Positions 32,154 through 40,060 of a stretch of 64,000 bases of DNA are shown one piece after another (the stretch's first letter is position 1; every line of letters begins with the position of its first letter). Source of the DNA: Shinella granuli. GTDB lineage: Bacteria > Pseudomonadota > Alphaproteobacteria > Rhizobiales > Rhizobiaceae. The notes below the pieces were generated by a model. It did no database searches and had not been told where the DNA came from. It saw nothing but the letters and a program-made list of their open reading frames with translations. The stretch is from assembly GCF_004341885.1 (NCBI RefSeq), contig NZ_SLVX01000025.1, positions 1 to 64,000 of the forward strand, given 5' to 3'. Made by a program: the position numbers and the translations under genes.

Positions 32154-33598
32154 AATCGATCCGAAGCCGGCTCTTCATGATCCTGATGATCACGACGGGC
32201 GTCGTTTGGATGTCGGCGATCGCCTGGATCTATCTCAGCACGCGAGCCGAGGTGGAACGCGTCCTCGATGCTCGCCTGATCGAGGCGGCGCGTATGGTGA
32301 GTTCGCTGATCACCAGCCAGGAGATCGATCCGAAGCGCGCAGCCCAGATTCCGGCCGTCGAGCCGACGATGCATGCGTCTTATGATAGGCAGCTATCCTG
32401 CCAAATATGGGCGCTGGACGGCACCTTGGTGGGCCGCTCCGACGCGGCCCCGGCAACGCCGCTGTCTGATGCACAGGACGGCTTTTCCGAGACCCTTATC
32501 GGGGGCGAAACCTGGCGCGTCTATGCGGTGGTCAACACCGATCTCGGCATGCGAGTCCTCGTCGGAGACAATATGCGCGTTCGCGATCGGCTGGTGGCCG
32601 ATGTGATCCGGGGTCTTGCACTGCCTGCATTGCTGATCTTGCCGATCCTGGCCGGGCTGATTTGGCTGAGCGTGAGGAAAGGTCTCGGTCCCCTCAACAA
32701 CATGGCTCACGCGCTGGAGACGCGGTCCGCCTCCGATCTGAGCGCCCTGCCCGACGTCGATACGCCTTCCGAGATCAAGCCGGTCATCCGCTCGCTCAAC
32801 GGTCTCTTCGGGCGGGTGCATGCGGCCCGAGAACGGGAGCGCGATTTTACAGCCTTCGCAGCGCATGAGCTGCGTACGCCGATCGCCGGACTGAAGACTC
32901 AGGCGCAGGTGGCGCTCGGGAGCGAGGATCCGGGCATTCGTGCGAACGCCCTGCGTCAGATCGTGGTCGGCGTGGACCGGACGTCTCGGCTGATGCGACA
33001 GCTCACCGACCTGACGAATGCCGAAAGGGGCGAGACCGACAGCGACAATCATCGTGTCAATTTGGGCAAATTGGCCAGCCGGCTCGCAGATGACATCCGC
33101 CAGCACTACCCGGGCGCTGCGCTCCTCGAGATCGACGAAAAACTGCATGACATAGACCTTGATATCGATCCGTCACTGTTCATGCTCGCGACGCGGAACC
33201 TCATGGAAAATGCCGTTCTGCATTCCCGCGTTGAAAGCCCTGTCCATTGTGGCATGAGGCTTGAAGGCGACGGCGTCGCACTGACGATCGACGACAGCGG
33301 ACCGGGAATACCTGAAGACGAACTGCCCAAGGTTTGCGAGAGGTTCTATCGCGGTCGCAACAAGACCGCGATGGGAAGTGGGCTGGGCCTCGCGATTGCC
33401 GACCTCGCGGCGAAGCGGCTCGGCGGGAGCCTGTCTCTGAAAAACCGTCCAGAGGGAGGTTTCCGCGCTGAACTGCACCTCAACGCCGCTCCAAGTTCGA
33501 CAACGCCCCGCGGCGAGTTCCGCCACAACGACGGGGAGCTATCGCCCCTCCCGGTTGTGGCGGATGCGAAGGGGGATAGGCTCGCTCATGAGAGATAG
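32150..33598 (+). CDS. Sensor histidine kinase, QseC-like
   Basis: The product is 482 aa. TM1 (about 8-28) and TM2 (about 155-175) flank a periplasmic domain that contains one cysteine (C84, QLSCQIW). A HAMP linker, HisKA with H239 (FAAHELRTPIAG) and HATPase (N-box NLMENAV, DDSGPGIP, GSGLGLAI) follow. ERVLDARLIEAARMV resembles the QseC N-terminal sensor. The signal is unknown; regulon content suggests envelope thiol or copper/sulfur stress. Confidence 0.9.
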   Translation: MKSIRSRLFMILMITTGVVWMSAIAWIYLSTRAEVERVLDARLIEAARMVSSLITSQEIDPKRAAQIPAVEPTMHASYDRQLSCQIWALDGTLVGRSDAAPATPLSDAQDGFSETLIGGETWRVYAVVNTDLGMRVLVGDNMRVRDRLVADVIRGLALPALLILPILAGLIWLSVRKGLGPLNNMAHALETRSASDLSALPDVDTPSEIKPVIRSLNGLFGRVHAARERERDFTAFAAHELRTPIAGLKTQAQVALGSEDPGIRANALRQIVVGVDRTSRLMRQLTDLTNAERGETDSDNHRVNLGKLASRLADDIRQHYPGAALLEIDEKLHDIDLDIDPSLFMLATRNLMENAVLHSRVESPVHCGMRLEGDGVALTIDDSGPGIPEDELPKVCERFYRGRNKTAMGSGLGLAIADLAAKRLGGSLSLKNRPEGGFRAELHLNAAPSSTTPRGEFRHNDGELSPLPVVADAKGDRLAHER

Positions 33599-34538
33599 GC
33601 TCGCGAAGCGCCGCGAGGCAATCGATGTACGCCATCTCTGCTACTTCGTGGCAGCGGCCGAGCAGGGCAGCTTTAGAAAAGCCGGCGCGGCTTCAGGGGT
33701 GCAGGAGTCGGCGATCAGCCGATCTATACGAGACCTCGAAGATCAGGTTGGCGCCTCACTGTTCCATCGGCGTAGCAGCGGCGTCACCCTCACTTACGCT
33801 GGGCAGCGCTTTCTCCCTCAGGCGCGTCGCATTCTTCGGGATATCGGTCACAGCGTTGAGGACGTGGCGAGGATCGGGCGTGTAGAGAACGGGCGGCTTA
33901 AGATCGGAATATTCTCGTCCCTAGCGTCAGGCTTTCTGGCGAATCTGCTGCTCGCTTACGACAGCGCCCATGCGAAGGTCCATATAGAGTTCATCGAAGG
34001 AAATCCTGACGAACATATCGCGGCGGTGCGTCAATTCCAGATCGACGTCGCGTTCTTGACCGGCACACGGGTCTGGCCGGGGTGTGAAACAGACCAGCTT
34101 TGGTTCGAACGGGTGTTTGTCGTGCTTCCCGAAGGGCATGCGCTTTCTGAGAAACCGGTGGTGGGCTGGAGTGACCTCACCATGGAGCAATTTATCGTCA
34201 GTGATGTCGCGCCCGGCCCTGAGATTCACGACTACCTCGTAAAGCGACTCGCTGATCTGGGTCATCATCCGTACATACAGCCTCAGTCAGTCGGGAGAGA
34301 TAATCTTCTCTCGCTCGTAGCTGTTGGACGTGGCCTGACGGTCGTCAGTGAAGCGATGGCGGCAGCACGGCTTCCGGGGATCACCTATCGACCCATTGTC
34401 GATGAAATTCTTCCTTTCAGCGCGATCTGGTCTGCCAGGAATGATAACCCGGCATTTCGCAGCTTGCTAAGCATGGCAAGGAAGATGTCGAAATCAGCAA
34501 TAGCCTACATGATGCTGGTGCTCACTCTGCCCATTTGA
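33588..34538 (+). CDS. LysR-family transcriptional regulator
   Basis: The product is 316 aa. The N-terminal helix-turn-helix is GSFRKAGAASGVQESAISRSI, followed by a LysR substrate-binding domain with VFVVLPEGHAL. Its ATG overlaps the end of the kinase gene by 11 bp. LysR proteins with this HTH commonly sit beside DUF2274-trbI in RlxS-type elements, so it probably belongs to the transfer region and not to the cargo. It is convergent with the trb operon. Confidence 0.85.
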   Translation: MRDRLAKRREAIDVRHLCYFVAAAEQGSFRKAGAASGVQESAISRSIRDLEDQVGASLFHRRSSGVTLTYAGQRFLPQARRILRDIGHSVEDVARIGRVENGRLKIGIFSSLASGFLANLLLAYDSAHAKVHIEFIEGNPDEHIAAVRQFQIDVAFLTGTRVWPGCETDQLWFERVFVVLPEGHALSEKPVVGWSDLTMEQFIVSDVAPGPEIHDYLVKRLADLGHHPYIQPQSVGRDNLLSLVAVGRGLTVVSEAMAAARLPGITYRPIVDEILPFSAIWSARNDNPAFRSLLSMARKMSKSAIAYMMLVLTLPI

Positions 34539-34591
34539 ACTGTTGTTCCAAATAGCGCTCGGTCATGGTTGCAGATCTCAATTATCCTCTT

Positions 34592-34810
34592 CTAGGGCAG
34601 ACGCCGCGCCTTGGCGAACCCGCGATCGGTTGCGATGAACCGATCAAGCATTGGTACGATCAAGCGCACCGGATCAGCGACAGATTGGCCCGACTCACGC
34701 GCCAGGATTTCGGCATAGGCGATGAGATCACGGTGGAGTTGTGCGGGCAATTCCACCGTGACTTTGACGGGCTTATCGTCGGCGATCGGTCCAAGTTTCA
34801 GTTTTGCCAC
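34592..34810 (-). CDS. DUF2274 ribbon-helix-helix protein
   Basis: The product is 72 aa. KVTVELPAQLHRDLIAYAEILA is the strand-helix part of a ribbon-helix-helix fold. This short DUF2274 protein ends the trb operon in related elements. It is probably a DNA-binding regulator. It lies 2 bp after trbI. Confidence 0.8.
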   Translation of the reverse strand: MAKLKLGPIADDKPVKVTVELPAQLHRDLIAYAEILARESGQSVADPVRLIVPMLDRFIATDRGFAKARRLP

Positions 34811-34812
34811 AG

Positions 34813-35970
34813 TCAGCCTCTGTAGGGTTCAAGGACGAGATCGCGCGTGACGATAACGCGAACGGGGAAGCCCGGCCGGATGGTCAACGTCGGTGCGACC
34901 TGCAATTGGCGCCGGACGATCTGCTGACCGGCGTCGTTGATGGTGTCCTGTGCGCCGTCGCGGATAGCGCGGACCAGGCGGTCCTCATCGCTGACCGCCA
35001 GTTCCGTGCCGACCGCGAGCAGCGTGGAGAGACCGGCCGCTTTGGCGAGATCCCACCAGTGATAATCGACCCCATCCTCGAGACCAGCGTATCCTTGCGT
35101 GTCGGCGCCCGGCTGGCGTTCGAGGACGATGGAGCGGCCGTTCGGGAAGATCAGCCGGTTCCAGACCAGCAGCGCCCGTCTTTGCCCGAACTGCACGTTG
35201 TTGTCGTACTGGCCGACAATCCGCGTGCCTTGCGGGATCAGAAGCAATCTGCCGGTCGGACTGTCGTAGATGTTTTCCGTCACCTGCGCAGTGATCTGGC
35301 CAGGCAGATCGGAGCGAATGCCGGTGATGAGCGCGGCTGAGATCACCGCCCCGGCCTGAAGGATGAACGGCGAAGCCGGAGCTATGACCCGATCCGATGA
35401 TGTGGTCCGGCGATCAACCGGTGCATTCAGAAACGCAAGCTGCCGATCCTGGGCGGTCTGCTGACCGGATTGCCCCGCGAGCCCGGCGAGATCGAAGCCG
35501 GGAACGTTCGGCATGGTTGAGCCGCCGGGTGTCGTCGCTGTCGAGCCGGGTTGGGTCTGAAAGAACACGCGGCTGGTGCGCGCAGCCTCTTCCTCGGCCC
35601 GCCGGCGCTGCTCAGCCTCGTCAACGGTCGGTGTTGTGATCGTCGGCGGGACCACGGGCTGGCCCCGGTTCTGGGCGTCGAGGATCGGGCGGCCGAGATC
35701 ACCGGGCAGCGGCGGGCCGAGAACAGGTCCGGTATAGTCGCGCGGAAGGCCGGCGAGGCCATCTGCGGTCTGGCGATTGTTGGTCGAATAAAGTTCTTCG
35801 CCGCCTTGACCTCCATCGCGGGTCTGGAGTGCGTAGATTAGCGCGCCGCCGATGCCAACGAGCCCGACGGCCGTAATGCTTGCCAACACCCTCCGCGAAA
35901 GGCGCGTGACGCGCGGTGCCTCGGCGCGAAGACGCATGGGAGCTGTATTGTCGGTATTGTTCTCGCTCAC
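34813..35970 (-). CDS. trbI: TrbI/VirB10 conjugal transfer protein
   Basis: The product is 385 aa. One N-terminal membrane helix (about 28-45) is followed by a proline-rich linker. The VirB10 beta-barrel domain contains FILQAGAVISAALITGIRSD, LLIPQGTRIVGQYDN and the final DLVLEPYR. It spans inner to outer membrane in the type IV secretion core. The stop overlaps trbG's neighbour by 4 bp. Confidence 0.93.
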   Translation of the reverse strand: MSENNTDNTAPMRLRAEAPRVTRLSRRVLASITAVGLVGIGGALIYALQTRDGGQGGEELYSTNNRQTADGLAGLPRDYTGPVLGPPLPGDLGRPILDAQNRGQPVVPPTITTPTVDEAEQRRRAEEEAARTSRVFFQTQPGSTATTPGGSTMPNVPGFDLAGLAGQSGQQTAQDRQLAFLNAPVDRRTTSSDRVIAPASPFILQAGAVISAALITGIRSDLPGQITAQVTENIYDSPTGRLLLIPQGTRIVGQYDNNVQFGQRRALLVWNRLIFPNGRSIVLERQPGADTQGYAGLEDGVDYHWWDLAKAAGLSTLLAVGTELAVSDEDRLVRAIRDGAQDTINDAGQQIVRRQLQVAPTLTIRPGFPVRVIVTRDLVLEPYRG

Positions 35971-36950
35971 GATGCGGGTCTCCCGTCGGTGCGGACAATC
36001 CTGACGACCTGCTGTTTGTCGCCGCCGCCAAGGCGGAGCTCGGCAGCGCCGAACAGGCGATCGACGATCAGGATGTGCTGGTGAATACGGCTGTTGACGA
36101 GTTGCGCTTCGCCATCGGGACCGATGACGAAGATCGGCGGCATTTCGCCCTGGACGATCCCGCGCGGAAACTCGACGTAGACCCTGCGGCCGTCGTCATA
36201 GACGGAGACGGGTTTCCAGGGCGGATTCCCGCCGGTCAAACCGTATCGGTAGTTGCGGGCCGCAACGGCCGGGATGACCGGCGTCGCCGGAATGCTCTGG
36301 CCTTGACCGGCGCGCGGCCGCGGATAGGACCAGGCGACGGACGGCATATAGGGCTTCGCGCCGGAACGCAGCTCGATCATGTAAACACGCCGGTCTGTAG
36401 TCACGACGAGATTGGTCGTGATGTCCGGCCGGGAAGGCTTCACGAGAATATGGACGCGGCGGGTCGTTCCGCTGCCGCTCTCGGTGTCGCCGATAATCCA
36501 GCGGGCGGTATCGCCAGCCGCGATCGGTCCGGCCCCTGTCAGCGACTCTCCCGGTTCCAGCGCGATGTCGGTGATCTGCCCAGGAGCCGCGTAGACCTGA
36601 TAGAGCGCTCCTTCCGACCAGGGATATACCTGGATCGCGTTGAAGTAGCCCTCTCGGCGCGGCTGCACGCGAGCGGCAGCGTTGGCGTTCTCGACGCGAG
36701 CGACTGGTGTGCTGGCCGCCGTGCCGCCCTTTGCCGGCGTCCAGGCCGGAGGGATGTGGATCGGACGGGGCCGATCGTCCGTCACCGATGCCGGAACGGC
36801 CGGCAAAGCCGGAACATCTCGATCGTAGCTGATCTCCGGCGGCTTTTGCGGCGTGGCACAACCAGCCAACGCGGTGGCGGAAAGCAGCAGAACCGGGAGT
36901 ACGGATTTACGGAAAACCGGAATGGCGGGGTTACGGAAAGCCGATTTCAT
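35967..36950 (-). CDS. trbG: TrbG/VirB9 conjugal transfer lipoprotein
   Basis: The product is 327 aa with a lipobox (ATALAGC). The VirB9 domain includes IQVYPWSEGALYQVYAAPGQ, an early segment of the family, and RVYVEFPRGIVQGEMPPIFV near the end. It forms the outer ring of the core complex with TrbI. The start at 36950 overlaps the trbF stop (ATGA). An upstream open frame lies inside trbF and was not used. Confidence 0.92.
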   Translation of the reverse strand: MKSAFRNPAIPVFRKSVLPVLLLSATALAGCATPQKPPEISYDRDVPALPAVPASVTDDRPRPIHIPPAWTPAKGGTAASTPVARVENANAAARVQPRREGYFNAIQVYPWSEGALYQVYAAPGQITDIALEPGESLTGAGPIAAGDTARWIIGDTESGSGTTRRVHILVKPSRPDITTNLVVTTDRRVYMIELRSGAKPYMPSVAWSYPRPRAGQGQSIPATPVIPAVAARNYRYGLTGGNPPWKPVSVYDDGRRVYVEFPRGIVQGEMPPIFVIGPDGEAQLVNSRIHQHILIVDRLFGAAELRLGGGDKQQVVRIVRTDGRPAS

Positions 36951-37636
36951 TGGCTCATCTCCCGCGACCAGTTGATGGCGTTGATGTAAATTCCGAGCGG
37001 ATTGACCTTCAGCCGCTCGGCATCGCGCGGAGGCTGGATGACGATGGTCAGGATCGCGGTCCATCGCTCGGTCGCGCCGAGCTGGCCATTCTCGAAATGC
37101 CGTTGCGTCCACGCGACGCGGAAGCTGTCCGGAGAAGCGCGGATGACGCTGGAAACCTCGACGGCGATCTGCTGCTTGCCGACCTTCGTGAAGGGATCGT
37201 TGGCGCGGGCATAGTCGTTAAGCGCAGCCGCGCCCCGATCAGTCGTCCACTCATAGGCCCTGAGCCAGTTCTGGCGGACGATGATCGGATCGGCGGGAAT
37301 GCTTCTGGTCTGCTCGATGAAGCGTGCGAGATGCCACGCCACCTGTGGATCGGTCGGACGATAGTCCGCCGCGGCCGGGGCGACGGTCTGGGCCTGACCC
37401 AGATTGTCTACTTGAACCACCCAGGGAACCACTGTCCCACGCGCGGACTGATAGACCAGCGCGGAAGCGAAGCCCGCTGACAGGATCAGCGAACCGAACG
37501 CCATGTAGCGCCAGTTCCTCGCCTGCACGCGCGCTGACCCAAGACGTTCGTCCCAGACTTGTGCGGCCTTCTGGTAAGGTGTTTCCGGTTGAGGTGTCTT
37601 GCCGTAATGCACGGCCGGTCGTTTGAAGAGATTCAT
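36947..37636 (-). CDS. trbF: TrbF/VirB8 conjugal transfer protein
   Basis: The product is 229 aa. A short cytoplasmic tail (NPYQKAAQVWDERLGSARVQ-like), one helix (about 46-64) and a periplasmic NTF2-like domain fit VirB8/TrbF. It assembles the inner-membrane platform. It overlaps trbL by 4 bp. Confidence 0.92.
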   Translation of the reverse strand: MNLFKRPAVHYGKTPQPETPYQKAAQVWDERLGSARVQARNWRYMAFGSLILSAGFASALVYQSARGTVVPWVVQVDNLGQAQTVAPAAADYRPTDPQVAWHLARFIEQTRSIPADPIIVRQNWLRAYEWTTDRGAAALNDYARANDPFTKVGKQQIAVEVSSVIRASPDSFRVAWTQRHFENGQLGATERWTAILTIVIQPPRDAERLKVNPLGIYINAINWSREMSQ

Positions 37637-38994
37637 GAACGGTCACTTTCGGAGAGATTGACGGATGCGCCGGACCCATGGCTGTCGCCCGAGCGAACGG
37701 CATGGGCGGCGGCGCTGACGCCGTGGGCGACATGGCTGCCGCGCTTCATGCGCTGGGCCCATGCCGGCGGCTGATCGGGTGTGGTTGCGGGAGCGACGGA
37801 AGCGGGATCGGATTCGCCAGTGCCCGCGCCAGACGAGAAGGAGCCGCCGGTGGCGCTGACGCCTGCACGCGCGCCGTCGGAGAAGCTGGATTTCATGCTT
37901 TCCGAGGCGCGGGACGCGGCACGGCGCAACGGGGAAACGGAGGCCGATCCGGCGGCGCGTGCTACGCCTCCGAGGCCGGACGCGACGCCGGACGCGCCCG
38001 ACTGTCCCATAGAGCCCAATGTGTAGGCCGACGATGCCGCGCCGGCCGCCGCAGCGCCACCACGCGCGGCAGCGGCGCCGCCGGAAAGAAGAGCGGCTCC
38101 GCCCTTCGCGGCCAGTACCGCGCCGCCGCCAGCAGCGAGTGCCGCACCGCCGACAGCAAGGCCGGTGCCAACCGCGGCGCCTGCGCCAAGCTGCGGGCCG
38201 CCGCTGACAAGACCGGAGGCAATACCGGGACCGAAGATGCCAAGGCCGACGAGCGAGAGCGCCGCAAGAACGATGGCCATGGCGTCGTCGATGCTCGGGG
38301 TCTGGCCGCCGAAGCCTTGCGTGAACTGACTGAACAGCGTTGAGCCGATGCCGACGATGACAGCGAGGACCAGGACCTTGATGCCGCTGGAAATCACATT
38401 GCCAAGCACGCGCTCGGCCATGAAGGCGGTCTTGCCGAAGAGGCCGAACGGGATCAGGACGAAACCGGCGAGCGTCGACAACTTGAACTCGATCAGCGTC
38501 ACGAAGAGCTGGATCGCCAGAATGAAGAAGGCGAGGATGACCAGCGCCCAGGCAAACAAAAGGCAGACGATCTGGATCAGGTTCTCGAAAACCGCGATCC
38601 AGCCCATCAGGGGCGATATCGCGTCGAGCAAGGGACGCGCGGCATCGAGGCCGGTCTGTGCGACCTTGCCTGGACGAAGCAGATCCTGCGCAGTGAAGCC
38701 GGTGCCGGAGGCTTTCAGTCCGAGGCCGGCGAAGCTGTCGAAGACAATCTTGGCGAGGTTGTTCCAGTTGGATATCAGGTAGGCGAACACCCCGACAAAC
38801 AAGGTCTTCTTCACCAGACGGGCGATGATGTCGTCGTCGGCGCCCCAGCTCCAGAAGAGAGCGGCCAGCGTCACGTCGATCACGATCAGGGTGGTGGCGA
38901 CAAACGCCACCTCGCCGCCGAGCAGACCGAACCCGCTGTCGATATAGCGGGTGAAGGTTCCGAGAAATGTGTCGATAACGCCGGAGCCGCCCAT
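37633..38994 (-). CDS. trbL: TrbL/VirB6 conjugal transfer membrane protein
   Basis: The product is 453 aa with about six membrane helices in the first 290 residues, including the VirB6-like IDVTLAALFWSW. A long low-complexity Ala/Gly/Ser tail follows (about 290-420). The tail is typical of TrbL. It forms part of the translocation channel. Confidence 0.9.
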   Translation of the reverse strand: MGGSGVIDTFLGTFTRYIDSGFGLLGGEVAFVATTLIVIDVTLAALFWSWGADDDIIARLVKKTLFVGVFAYLISNWNNLAKIVFDSFAGLGLKASGTGFTAQDLLRPGKVAQTGLDAARPLLDAISPLMGWIAVFENLIQIVCLLFAWALVILAFFILAIQLFVTLIEFKLSTLAGFVLIPFGLFGKTAFMAERVLGNVISSGIKVLVLAVIVGIGSTLFSQFTQGFGGQTPSIDDAMAIVLAALSLVGLGIFGPGIASGLVSGGPQLGAGAAVGTGLAVGGAALAAGGGAVLAAKGGAALLSGGAAAARGGAAAAGAASSAYTLGSMGQSGASGVASGLGGVARAAGSASVSPLRRAASRASESMKSSFSDGARAGVSATGGSFSSGAGTGESDPASVAPATTPDQPPAWAQRMKRGSHVAHGVSAAAHAVRSGDSHGSGASVNLSESDRS

Positions 38995-38997
38995 GCT

Positions 38998-39285
38998 TCA
39001 CCGCCCTTCGCTGGAGGACGGCGACGCCGGTGCAGAGGACGGACGCAGGAAACGGTCGCGGGTTTCCGCCCAGACGCGCAGGCATTCGGGGTCATTCGCG
39101 GCTTGCTGGCCAAGCTGCTGGCACCGGCGCTGCCCCGCGCGCAGCGGATCGTGCGAGGGTTCGATGACGCGCGTGGAGAAATCCTCTTTCGGGTCCTCCT
39201 TTCGGGTCAGTTCGACGACCGCCGCCGTAATGGCGACGGCGACGAACACGACAGCGCCCAGCCGGGCCAGCATCTTGCCGTCCAT
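38998..39285 (-). CDS. trbK: TrbK-like (TrbK-alt) entry-exclusion or accessory protein
   Basis: The product is 95 aa with an N-terminal helix (LARLGAVVFVAVAITAAVV) and two cysteines (RRCQQLGQQAANDPECLRVW). This matches the small TrbK-alt proteins between trbJ and trbL, proposed to prevent entry of identical elements. The function is by position and family. Confidence 0.75.
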   Translation of the reverse strand: MDGKMLARLGAVVFVAVAITAAVVELTRKEDPKEDFSTRVIEPSHDPLRAGQRRCQQLGQQAANDPECLRVWAETRDRFLRPSSAPASPSSSEGR

Positions 39286-39295
39286 AAGCCCGCCC

Positions 39296-40060
39296 TCAGT
39301 TGCCGTTGAACATCTGCGCGTTGCCCGGCTGGTAGCCCGAGCCCGGCGTCAGGAAGCGGCGGCGCTGTTCCCGTCCCTGCTCCGCCGCAGCCGTGCGCTC
39401 GGCTTCGGTCAGCGCGCCGGCACGCCCGTTGGCCGCAAGCAAGGCGACCAGATCGGAAAGCTGCTGCGACTGGAGTGCGAGGAGCTGGTTGCCGGCCTGC
39501 GTCGCCTGAAGCGCGCCCGTTGCGCCCTGGCTCTGGCTCACCAGGTCGCTCATCTGCGTGCGGTTGGTGTCGATGTTGCCGACGACACCCGCCTGGACGC
39601 GCATGGCGTCCTGAAGGCCGCCGACCGTGTTCTGCCAGCGCGATCGTGCATCGGAGACGAGTTGCTGATCCGTGGCCGACATGGAGACGTTGCCGTATTT
39701 CTGGCTGAACATCTGGTCGATCTGCTGGACGTTGAAGGCGATGCCCTGCGCCTGCTGGAGAAGCTGCTGCGTCTTCTGGACATTCTGCTGCAAGGTCTGG
39801 AGAGCGGAGAAAGGCAGGTTCGCCAGATTGCGCGCCTGGTTGATCAGCATCGTCGCTTCGTTCTGAAGCGAGGTGATCTGGTGCGTGATCTGTTCCAGAG
39901 TGCGCGCAGCCGTCAGCACATTCTGCGCGTAGTTGCTCGGATCGAACACGATCCGCCACGCATAGGCGGGCGAGGTCACGACGGAAGAGAAGGCGATCGG
40001 TGCGGCGAGTGCGGTTGCGGCAAGCAGAACTGCGCGCAGGCGGAAACGGGAGGTCGTCAT
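39296..40060 (-). CDS. trbJ: TrbJ/VirB5 conjugal transfer protein
   Basis: The product is 254 aa with a signal peptide ending near SPAYA. The mature protein is a long glutamine-rich helical hairpin (for example QKTQQLLQQAQGIAFNVQQI), as in TrbJ/VirB5 minor pilus proteins. The start at 40060 overlaps the trbE stop. Confidence 0.9.
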   Translation of the reverse strand: MTTSRFRLRAVLLAATALAAPIAFSSVVTSPAYAWRIVFDPSNYAQNVLTAARTLEQITHQITSLQNEATMLINQARNLANLPFSALQTLQQNVQKTQQLLQQAQGIAFNVQQIDQMFSQKYGNVSMSATDQQLVSDARSRWQNTVGGLQDAMRVQAGVVGNIDTNRTQMSDLVSQSQGATGALQATQAGNQLLALQSQQLSDLVALLAANGRAGALTEAERTAAAEQGREQRRRFLTPGSGYQPGNAQMFNGN

